From NCBI GenBank assembly GCA_037179385.1, contig CM074184.1, positions 11,426,001-11,490,000 of the forward strand: a DNA stretch of 64,000 bases, given 5' to 3'. Position numbers and translations under genes: made by a program. This DNA is from Holothuria scabra (Eukaryota > Echinodermata > Holothuroidea > Aspidochirotida > Holothuriidae). The notes beneath the pieces were generated by a model that did no database searches, was not told the DNA's origin, and was given only the letters and a program-made list of their open reading frames with translations. Shown here one piece after another: positions 10,801 to 22,800 of this stretch; position 1 is the first letter of the stretch; each line of letters begins with the position of its first letter.

Positions 10801-13800
10801 TTCACATTGTTTGGGTTACCTAAGGAGATCCAATCAGATCAAGGGTCTAATTTCATGTCGACTGTATTCCAACAGATGTTGTATGAATTAGGCATAGACC
10901 AAATTAAGTCTTCGGCTTATCATCCCGAAAGCCAAGGAGCTTTAGAAAGGTTTCACCAAACATTGAAAAATATGTTAAAGACATATTGTCATGACAATGA
11001 GAAAGAGTGGGATGAAGGCATTCCATTTGTAATGTTTGCTGTCAGGGAGTCTGTACAGGAGTCGCTTGGGTTCAGTCCATTTGAACTCGTCTTCGGACAC
11101 ACAGTTCGTGGACCATTGAAATTATTAAAGGAGAAGTGGTTATCAGATCCAGGTGAAAACATACATCTGCTTGATTATGTATCCCGCTTTAAAGAGCGTT
11201 TTCACAGAGCATGTGAACTGGCTCAAGAAAATCTGAGGAGTTCTCAGAAAAAAATGAAGGCGTGGTATGATAAGACCACTGTGGAAAGAGAGTTTAAGCC
11301 TGGTGAGAAGGTGTTAGTGTTTTTGCCTGTGTCTGGTCAGCCACTTCAAGCTCGCTTTCAAGGACCTTATGTCATTGAAAGAAAGGTCAATGACACAGAC
11401 TATGTCATCTTGACACCTGACAAGCGTAATTCAAAGAGAGTTTGTCACATTAATATGATGAAAAAATATTATGAAAGAGAGGATTGTGACATTTCTAAGG
11501 ATGAAAGTGTACATGATGTGAATGTCAATGTTAATGATGCATGTGACCAAGTGTGTATCATCAGTGTTGATCAAGAATTCAATGATAATGATGAGATCAA
11601 TGCTGATAATGTTCCTGACATGTGTATTAAGTTAAAAAACTCTGACGTGTTGAGAAATCTTGATCAGAAGTTAAGTCATCTAGATGACAAAGAAAGATCA
11701 GAAATGAAATCATTAATCAATGAATATGTATGCTTGTTCTCAGATGATCCTACTAGGACAGATTTGATTGAACATGATGTTGATGTGGGAGAAGCTGCAC
11801 CAATCAAGCAGCATCCTTATCGAGTTAACCCTCGAAAACGACAACATCTCAGGGATGAGGTTCGCTACATGTTAGACCATGATATTATAGAACCCAGTAA
11901 CAGTGAATGGTCCTCCCCATGTATATTGGTCCCAAAGCCAGACGGTGGGTACAGATTTTGTACTGATTACCGGAAGGTGAATGCGGTTACAAGAACGGAT
12001 TCCTATCCGATACCCCGTATCGATGATTGTATTGATAGGATTGGGAATGCTACTTACGTATCAAAGTTTGACTTGTTAAAGGGGTACTGGGAGATACCAC
12101 TCACTGAGAGGGCTCGAAAAATCTCAGCGTTCGTGACGCCAGATGGCTTATTTCAGTATAAGGTTATGCCGTTTGGTATGAAAAATTCACCGATGACCTT
12201 TCAACGTTTAGTAAATGACCTCACGTCAAGTTTAGAGAATTGTGAAGTGTATGTTGATGACCTTATTGTGTACAGTAACTCATGGAATGAACATGTGCAA
12301 CATGTTAAGGCATTATTTGACAAGCTTGCCAAAGCTAATTTGACTGTCAATTTAGTCAAGAGTGAGATTGCTTGTGCCCATGTTATATTCTTAGGGCATG
12401 TAGTTGGTCAGGGTAGAGTTAAACCAATTAAGGCTAAGGTTGAGGGCATTGACAGATTCCCTGCCCCAGCTGACAAAAAGCAGCTCATGCGCTTCCTAGG
12501 CATGGCTGGTTACTACAGACGTTTTTGTCCAAATTTCTCTGACATTGCTGCACCATTGACAAGATTGTTAAGGAAAAATGAAAAGTTTGTTTGGACAGAA
12601 AATTGTCAGGCAGCATTTGAATCATTGAAAAGAGCACTAATGAGTTCGCCAGTGTTGATTGCTCCAGATTTTGAAAAACAGTTTAAGCTGGCAGTTGATG
12701 CCAGTGACAATGGTATAGGAGCAGTTTTGCTTCAAGCTGATGAGCATGGTGTTGATCACCCTGTGTGTTATTATTCAAAGAAATTTGACAGACATCAGAA
12801 AAATTATTCTACAATTGAGAAAGAAACATTAGCTTTGATACTTGGTCTTCAGCACTTTGATGTTTATTTGGGGACTACTAGTTTCCCTGTTATTGTATAT
12901 ACTGATCATAATCCTCTGACGTTTCTGTCTAAGATGAAGAACAAGAATCAGAGATTGATGAGATGGAGTTTATTTCTACAATCATATAATGTAGATATTA
13001 GGCACATTAAAGGGAAAGACAATGTTGTGCCTGATGCTTTGTCAAGAACTTAATCTGATTGAGTAAATTTAAAGTCGTACTGTAATTTTGAAATTTTGAT
13101 GTTGCCTGCAGCACAGTATGTGTTAATGATGTTACTACTCATGTATTATCATATTGTAAGACATGTTGTATGTTATGATAGCGCCTTCCACTTGATATTG
13201 GAATGCATACTTTAATACTATAGTTATTACTAAAAGGTGATATTGTAGATATTGTAACCTAAGTTTTGTCCTAGACGTCCAAAACTCTTTCAAGGGGGGG
13301 AGTGTTACGAGACGACATCAACCAGATTGAATCCACGGATGAGCAAGTGGAAAGTTCTAGAAAGTGCTAGCTTCGGCGTTTTCTCTCGAGCATATTGAAC
13401 GGGTAACCCCAGAGAACATTCGCACGGTTACGAGAATGTACGATCACCTACTGGAAACTACTGTATGATGTAATGGCCTAATAATAGCCAACTTGTGGTT
13501 ATGGGTTACTGAGCCCAGAACTTTCACTGTTTGCCTTGTAAGAGATCAAACGAGACGTTTCCATAAGAGTGAGTTCCAGACTTTTCTGGAAGAACTACCA
13601 GATACATAAAAGGTCATGCAAGCAGTGTGACAGGAGGAGAAGAGAACAGAAGATACACAGATAATACAGAGACCAGACGCCTGCCTCGCCGCTTAACGCT
13701 GTAATTGTGTCGCCATTCACTAAGTCTATAGTCTTCATCCTGCCTTCGCGGAACCGCGTCCTACGCTGTGCTGCTGTACAATCGACGCTGACAACACTAC

Positions 13801-16800
13801 CCCTTGGACAAAGAGTGACACCTTAAGCTGTAAAAGATTGTAAGTAGATTTAAGATTAACTGTTGTAAATTTAAGGAAGTAAGAGGTGAATAATAAGTAA
13901 GTTGTTGATTTTAATCTCGCTCTTCTGTGGTCTTTCGCTGTTATTGGTTTGAATTGTGACCAAGCTGTAACACTAGTCTGACCATATTTGAAGGTTCTGT
14001 AGCAGATATTTGCCCAGTAATTATCTTCAGAGGAACATGCTTATTTACAGTTCATTGAGTTAAGGCACAAAATGTGTTCAAGAGGCAATATCAAAGTGTC
14101 TTTATCTTGAGATGAAAATATGTACCCTTCGGAGTATATTGAAGTGTATTTGAGGATCTGAAACTTAGTCTTCATAACATTCACAAGGTATTGAGGTTTT
14201 GCAGCATTGCTGCTCTAGTTCAGGGAATTTTAGTTAATGAGCTTATTGATCTGATTTTCTTACAGTTCAGACAGGTTATTTTGTTAACCGTTTATTAAAT
14301 AAATAAAAAATAAAAAAAAAGGTAAAAAAATGGGATCTTAACATTTTTGAAGGTCCTGGAATTATCAATCAAGGTCCTTCAACATCATGGAGATGGCATG
14401 GAATTTTGTCATTTTGAATGTTTACAAACCCTGTTCTACTGTAGGTTTGTTGAAGGTGGCATGTAAAGTGTAGATTATGGCCTTTTCTCCTATTAAAGCC
14501 TTCATGCACTGTGTGTGTACCTTACAGTCTTATTGGTCCTGTAAATGTATTCAGTTTCCAGGAGTGTATTCTTTGAAGGGAGTAAAGGTTTTAATCAATA
14601 TTCTTTATATTTTGTAAATGACCTCTCAGGTATAACACTCCAATATGGACTTTTGTATAAATAGTCTGCTCAAATTCAACAATCATGACCAAACTGAATA
14701 ATTACTGCTGTAGCAGAGCTGCCAACAGTTTCAATTGAGGAGGAACTTTTTAACTGCAAAATTTACTGCATTTTGATTTTTCTTTGTCATGTTCTGAGTT
14801 TTAGTAAAACTCAAGGTATCATATTCATACATGCCCAGTGGTTTCATTAGTTTCTTGAAATATTGGATTTTGTCAGGACTTTTGAAGAAAAGGGTGATTA
14901 TGTGCAGTGTACAGTGAATTTGTCCTTATTTTTCAATCAGTTGAGGTCTTCTTTGTTACCTTGGGTCCAAAAATATGTTGGGTTGGTAGGCATTTAAGAT
15001 TTTAGCATGAAATTAACCAATCAGTTTGTAAGGTTTTACTCTGTACTGAGGGCTCAAAAATTCTTTATACCTGAACCCTGAAATCTAGCCCTTTATGCAG
15101 TGGACCCCATCAATAATATTAACAATTGCCTCCAAAGGCAGACTCCAGGACCATGGCCTTGGGAGTTTCATGCAAGGATACACTTGGGTTGTGTTTCTCT
15201 TTTTCATTCTTGCATGTTGGCAGCTCTGTTGAAGTATCTTCAAGTTTTGTAGAAGCAATAAACTGGTTCAGTAGGTCACTTTAAATGTTAATGTTTATTT
15301 TTTGTAGGTAAGTCAAGACAATGTTCCACCTGGTTACCAGGCTATTCCTCTTGGGGAAGCCCTAAATGGACCTAGCCAGCGACCTGTGATGGGTGCAGAA
15401 GGTTAGTATCTGTAGTATCCATTATGTGATATCAGGTTGTATGTAAAGTTTGTCCCCCCATTATATCTATGGGTGAATTATACAAGTCTTGTAGATGTTG
15501 CATTTGAAAAATGGTCATTAAAATGAGCACAATAAATCAGGTAAAATCAGTTTTGGTTTAGTTGATCATTCAAGAGGCAATTCTTAATTTATGACCCTTT
15601 TTTGTGCAGTTTTGCAAAGAGCTATGAAAGCAATAAATCATCAATGATATTGATTACAAAAGAGAAAATAGGATTTACTCAGCATTCTTGCAGTTGCTTA
15701 TGTTCAAATGGTGGCTAGCATGTATGTATGTGTATGTACATATTTCTATACATTTCTTTTTTAGGTGGTACAGTAGAAAGAGGACCAGATGCAAACAGTG
15801 GGGAGAGGAGTAAAAGAAGCAAAAGGTACGAAATAGGATGATGATGAGTCTGTGAAATTTGTTGTAATTCACCAGGTTTATAGTGTTGAGACTGTAAAAG
15901 ATTATATTTATTTAACTACTATACTTCAAACCATGGAGCTGTTAGGATGGAGATGTAACACTCATAGCTATTTGAACAATAGGTACTTGAGAACATAGTT
16001 TCACCATTCAAGTCTCAATTTTTGATTGGCAGGTCCGTTTGCTCCAATTGTTAAGTACTGTTGACCTTCCCCTTACTGAAGACCTATTATTGAAATTAGT
16101 GTTTGCACGGGTAACCCGGGTACCCGGGTACCTGCCCGCCATCGTATTACCCGGTTCCAAATCTACTACCCGAATCTTAAAAAAAAATGCATGCAAAAGG
16201 ATCATCCCATTTACGCCATTGCCCACGGTAATGGACTAAAATATTTTGCCAATTTGGTAAACATTCTCCCCGACTGAGAATGAAGAGAGCCCCTAGAAAT
16301 TATGTGTACGTTTGATAGTTGTCTGCACTTCGTTTCTGAAGTTCAAATTTTTATCAGCGTGCGGCCCGATAACGCTATCATCACGTAGTGGGTTACTTCT
16401 CACACATCACATGTATATCGCTTATAAACTTACTCGCAAGCAAGCTATCTGACGGCCGATTCAAAATCACATCGTACTGTTTCACGCAGACATAGCAAGA
16501 CATACTGTATCACCCCCGCCCAGCTCGCAAAGACAGTGCCCGTAACGTTCAGCATGCTAGGTAAACTGAGCCTTGCAGGTATATACGATCTTATTATCAA
16601 TACGGTATGCCACCTCGAGTATAATCCTCGAATATTTCTTAATGGTTAAAGGTGTCTGTTTTACGCAAATCAACACTTTGCCGCTATCTGCAAAGTAAAA
16701 CGACATCAATGTAATAACACCATAAACATTCACAAATTTTTTTTTTTTAAAATAGGCCAGTATATATTACGTTATTTTGCCCCAAAATGGCGCTCGAGCA

Positions 16801-19800
16801 GACTACGAAGTTTATGTGTGAAAGTTATGTTACCCTGCCTGGATGTCGACACGAGGCTAGCTACGTAAGAACGTACATACCCCATTAGCGATAATTCCAA
16901 CGCACATTGCAAAGTAGTATGAGGGAAGTTCACAAACATGACGTCGTTTGTTTACAATCAGTAATTTATGACGTGCAAGAGAATACCATAATACAGGGCT
17001 CTGATTAGTTGATATTTTTAAATCAGTGGTTTAAAAAGAGAAGCTTCGAGCTCTTACTATGCTGGCTTTTCGAGTAGGAAAGTGTCCCAGAATTCAATAT
17101 CTAATTGATATAGGCCTTGGGAAGAATAATTTTCTTATTTGACTGTTTTCTGTTATGTTTTTTTTTTACTTGTCATTTTGATCTAAAATAAAACGAGACG
17201 ATTAAACCTTCTAACAAATCAAATGTTTTTGAAGTTGGGAACTGTGATTGCTTTACCTATCCAATACAGATGTTAATGTTACCATGCATGTCTTATGGCG
17301 TATGCCTTACAAAATGCTCATATCTTTTAGTCACCGTATGTAACACCGGGTAACCCGGGTACCCGACGGGTATGGCGATCGGGTACCCGGGTCCTAATTT
17401 TTAGTACCCGTGCAAACACTAATTGAAATACATGATATGCATCAGAGAGCCATGAGAATGAAATGTTAACTGATTTTTGTTCCGTCATACTGATACACTG
17501 CTTTTATAGGCCACAAGCAGTCTTGTAAGAGCTGTCTGTCAATGTGGTGTTAGGAAATAATTAACAAAAATTTAATTTTCATAGTCCTGTAAAATAAGTT
17601 GGTTATTTACACAGGTTGGTGAAGTCTGAGTTCTTTCTAACCAGAGATGAAGATTTTAATTAAAACACACAAAAATTGGATTTGAATAATCTGATATGAA
17701 TATGAATTCATTGTTGTGTGACAGCAGCTGAAATCACTTTGTTGGAGATGGCAATATACTAAGATTTCTTTGGGTTGTTTTTTGTCTTTATGAAAGTTAG
17801 GTGTATATCCAAAGTGTTTGGAAGACATGAAGTGTTCAATTTATGTATTTTAGGTAATTCTCCTCATTTGCATCCAATCATTTACCCATTAGGAAACATC
17901 GAAGTAGCTTAGGAAACACAAACCGCAGTAGAAAGTCGGAAACGGATCTGAAGAAAGCTAGCAAGGGCAAAGATGTGGAATCAGAAGCACCTGATGCTCT
18001 ACCAGTGGATGTTGTGGTTAGTGTTTTACTCCCATGTGAATTTGAAAGAGAAAATGTGATAATATGGTATGTGCTTTGTTCACTGTCAACATTGCAGGAC
18101 AGGAGTTGACACAAGTTGGTGTCAAACACAAAAAGGTGTCCAAAAACATTGACAGTGTGTACAGTTGTTTTTTTTCTCTTCCTAGCAACGTTTTTAAATT
18201 TTGTTGTAGGCGCTCCCACAACACATCTCATTTCTGAATCCTTCATGTTTGTTCCCAAATCCTACCTCTCCTTTCATTTTCGGCAAAGTGTTACTATATG
18301 TGTCATAACATGTGTCTACAACATGTGTCTAGCCTCTGCAAAGGCAAAATTCCTGTGTCCAGTTGTGTCAGCAACATGTGCCAACTTGGTCCAGGAATGC
18401 TGACAGGGTACACAGGCCTGTAGAAAGCTAATCATGTGTTCCTTTTTGAAATGAAAGGCTGTTTATCTAATGAAGAAGAGAGTGAAACAGAATTTACCGG
18501 AATGCCTCTTCTCTTTGAAATGTAAAACTAACAGATGAAAAGCCAATAGTGGTCTTGCTTGAGTCATGTACAAATTGGAGTTAATGGTGGAGTTGGACCA
18601 GATATGAAAAGATTTAATATTCCCCTGGTAATCATTAAGAAAATCATCTAAAATATTTGTATAAGTGTTGCCAACAAAAAGTATCAATTAGTTCACCTGG
18701 GGCCTGTTCCACAAAGAGTTACACACGATCTTAAGTATGATTTGCTGTTGGCTAAAGTATGGTGAATCAAACTTAAGATTGTGCGTAACTCTTTGTGGAA
18801 CGGCCCCCTGTTGTCTTTAGTGTACAGACATTTGTTTTTCCCCCTCATTGGCAAATTTTAATTCTATTTTCCCTTTTGGTATGGAGAAAACAATACGTAA
18901 AACTAATGCATGTGGAGGATCTGATCAGCCTTCACATTGCACAAAGAATTAGACCAACTCTTAGTTATAAATTAAAAACAAAATGCTGCATTATGCCATT
19001 ATTCTACATGTTCCTCTTCTAGTGGTTGTCTACTTCATGTGCCCTTCACGAAAGCTTCAACTTTTCGTGACAGATCTTTCAGTGCCGCCGGTCCAAAATT
19101 ATAGAACAGCCTCCCGGAGAATGTGAGGGACTGTTCATCTATCGACTCTTTCAAATCTAAACTTAAAACACATCTGTTTACTAGAACTTTCAATTGACTG
19201 AACTTTCTTTTGTTAGTTTGTGGTTTTGTTCTTTACTTGTGTTTGTTCTGGTTGTGAAGCGCCAGTGAATGCTTTATTGAGTAGTACTGAGCACTATATT
19301 AAATTCAATTAACTTAAACTTAAACATTATCCCATGAGCATCCTTGATTATTCAAAAAAAATCTGTTTTCTCACCAAGTATGACACCCTTTTCTTGAGTG
19401 TGTTGTAAATGTGCTTCAAATCTGCCCTAGGCTTGCAGATGTGTCATCATAAAAAAACAAGTCATGTTTGCTAACTGTTAATGTCACTGTTTTTTTTTTT
19501 CTGGCATATCAGAGTGGCACTGAACTACATTTGACAAATGTAACAGCATCTGATACAGAGGACAAAGACGCAGACCCAGCAGTCAGCTGTAGAGTCCAGT
19601 CTGCACCGGCTAGTGGTCGAGATCCTGCACTGTACAACGATCTCCCAGAGAGGGCCCAGTCTGCACTTGATCCATTGCCTGCCTATGAAACTCACATTGA
19701 AGTGGGACAAGAACCATCTGAAGCAGACTACTTAAAAGGTGAGTTCAATATAAGGTTAGAAGACAATGGAGAACCATGCATTGAGCACAGGATAGTGCTT

Positions 19801-22800
19801 GTTTGAATGATTTAATGCAAGTGGTGCAATCAATACAATGTGGTCAACCATGTCAATTATTTATATGGCAATATGCATTAAATATTACTACTTGAGACAG
19901 AAGATAAATTTTGTAAGGAGTATTGTACAGTGAGGTAGAGGTTAATACGTGAAGTTGTAATTCGTAAGCCAATGGCTTCTCCCACATTCATGGTCGCTTA
20001 GCGTCGTAAAACAACTGCCCTTCAAGGCCTGATATTATTATTATTAATAAGGAATGGAAATGCAGTGTATTATTGTCTACCTACTCCCATTGTGCATGGT
20101 GCACCTCATAAACAATGGAGTTGGGATAACAATCCAGTACCCCATAACTGAAAGAAAGGCACTGGGTGCTGCTAGGTTTAACCCACGGACTTATATACAT
20201 GGACAGAGCATGTAACGTGTACGTCCTATCCGTAGATTGTCGCCACTGACTGGGGCAAAAAAAGGGGAACCAAGATAATTTGATGAAGACTGTTATATTT
20301 TAAATGAAAGGAAACAACACCATATTCTGGCAGTATGTTAAGTGATTTTGACCTTACCTGGCCATATTTCAAAAATGTTTCAGCTTTCTTGCAAAATCTG
20401 GTAATTGACTTGAGCAAGTCCAAACTTTCACCCAAAATCATAGCTGACAGCCATCTTGGTGCACTTTTTCTCACATGTACAGTAGCAGCAATCTACTGTG
20501 CAGTATGCTCTGTCCATGTATAGGAAGTCCCTGGTTTAACCAGAAGATTAGGCGTTAAGGCATTAAACCCTGTCTAACCTTACCTTTAAATAGTCCTAGA
20601 GTTCCAATATTTGGAGCATACATGCACAGCAATTAGGTAATATGTAAACAGAAGTATATATTTCACTTCATTTAAGCTTGTGTCTCATCAAAACAAATTT
20701 ATAGTTTGGTATGGTCTGCAACTGAATTTCCCCTTTTTAAAGGGAAGCAATTGTACAGCCTTCTAGACAGCATATAAAATTCAATATAATTATTCCAAGC
20801 AATGTGGCATCATTAAAGACCAATTTTATCCGAAGTCAAACGTAGTATGAGTTTTTCCGAGGCAAGTCTGAAAGGCAGTCAAGCAAAGCAGTGAGCACCA
20901 TATTTCTCCCAAATTACCCACAGTGCAACAGAGCAGTGACGTAAAACCTGCACCCAGTGTATACTTTTGTTTGCTATTGCGCAATATCATATATACTATA
21001 CTGCACAAATGTTCGTAACACCACTGCAGACTAGCCCAACTGCCCATCGTTTAATTCATTTTACAAACGTTTCAATGGTTGAGTTTGAGATAAAGGTTCA
21101 GAAATCAAAAGATTGACTCCTTAAAAGAATATGGATGCCTCTTCTGGGCCATGTGCATTTGATTTTGAGCCAGTTCGACCAATGAAAACTCGTGCACCTG
21201 AGAGCGATGTGACCAGCACCTGCAGCGAACCAGCCGTACAGTCTATACAAGCTGACGTTAGACCAAGGGCAAGGACCAGAGCCAGAAGGGATAGAATGTT
21301 AGACACATCATGGTGTAGTTGTGAAAAATGCTCTGTTATGCCTAGAGACTTAAAATGTCTATGCTGTCAAGAAGAAGGCTCTCTACAGTCTGTGTCAGGT
21401 GAAGAAAACTCCAAGTGCATTACCGAACATTCTGAGTTTGGAATCGTTTGCCTGAACCAGCCAGTGCTTTGTACATTGTGGGTGCAGTTGCGCAAAACTG
21501 AGGGGCATGTTGGAAACGCTCGAGAAGAGATGGATAATAGGTTGCCTTCTTTTAACGTTAAAGTGTCCACAAATATCCAACATTACTTACGAGAATTACA
21601 AAAGGTTCGACTAAATCCAATCTTTGCGAAAATGAGTGAAAATGAACGTAACTGTTGCATCGAAAAGCATGCTAAAATACGGTCTTGCTAGTCACAGCTT
21701 GTTGTTGTTACAGCTTGTAGTTCCATGGTCTACTGGAAGTAACTTATCTTGGTTTGTACATAAGCAGTCAGAAATAACCAGTATTTTTTATTTGAGGATG
21801 AAACAAAAAGAAGAACAAAAAATAGTTGGGTTATCAAAAATTTTTATCAGTAAAGCAAAGGCAACTACAGGTATGAAGTTTTTTAAGCTTCATAAAGGGT
21901 AATTATAAATTCAGCTGTAAGTCTACGTAAGTTGGTAACCACTTTTGTGAAATCTGATCAGGTGCAGGTTTTACGTCATCAATCAACTGATCCATGGTGG
22001 TGTTTCTGCGAGTATGGCAATACTCATGTCTTGAAGAGGGGGAGATTTTAAACTTTTTTTTCGGTATGAGTTTTTTACGGAAAAACAACACAGTAGTGTT
22101 AATATCTAATGTTTATATATGTACTACACATATGTGGGGAATCAAATGGCCACTATTGCTCCCCTTTAAAGATATTTTCTGAGAAGATTTTGTGAAAAGT
22201 AGAATTCAGTTGTCAAAGCATGGTTGATGTGAGATTTACTCACCCCAGTCCATGTGGTACGGTGCAGTCACCTGAATGTTTTTTGAATATGTAGGATATG
22301 TTTATGACATATGCATGACGGTATATATACATATGATAACTTATCACTATTGTAGTGAAAAACCTATGAAAAACCAAAGGACATTCAGCCAAGAAAGAAT
22401 TTCACCGAAACATGCAACCTCAGTTCTGTGTTAGGCAGGGTGCGCACGGGGCCTTGAAAACCTTGAAAGTCCTTGAATGTAAATCCTGCATTTTCAAGGC
22501 CTTGAAAGTGCTTGAATTTTGTCCTTTTTCATCGTAGTCCTTGAAAAGTGCTTGAATTTTACAAAACCACATTTACCAGACACATGTACACAGACATCGT
22601 ATCATCTAAAATATTGGCAAATTCACCTTAAAACCATCTAAACCCATTGATTTTATGATCAGAAAACGATCAGGCACTTAACAAAAATCGGCAAAATTTT
22701 CCGTGTATAGGCTCCACTTTGCCTATCATATAGTGTGTTAGGCTAAGTTGCTTGTGTGAAACCAGTGCAATGATGCCTTCAGGATCGTTAATGGACAAGT

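Larger units (their letters stand above)
7278..13972 (+). mobile_element. Gmr1-like Ty3/Gypsy LTR retrotransposon, structurally complete
   Basis: Two 670-bp LTRs (7278-7947 and 13303-13972, both TGTTACG...GTAACA) flank a gag ORF and an overlapping pol ORF. CTAG flanks both sides (7274-7277 and 13973-13976) as a 4-bp target duplication. The RT is Gypsy-like, yet integrase precedes RT. That order defines the Gmr1-like group described from fish, tunicates and sea urchin. The LTRs differ at about eight positions by eye, so the insertion is fairly recent. It lies in sense orientation in an intron of the + gene and contains no envelope gene. Confidence 0.92.
6792..14433. mobile_element. CAGGGTT-ended DNA element split by an LTR retrotransposon
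   Basis: The left end CAGGGTTCATACAG (6792) and right end GTTTACAAACCCTG (14420-14433) are inverted repeats. The sequence just inside each end resembles other copies in the window (for example CATTCAAAATGA next to the terminus). Removing the LTR element 7278-13976 leaves a short non-coding element of about 0.9 kb. Non-autonomous DNA transposon; superfamily not established. Confidence 0.5.
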
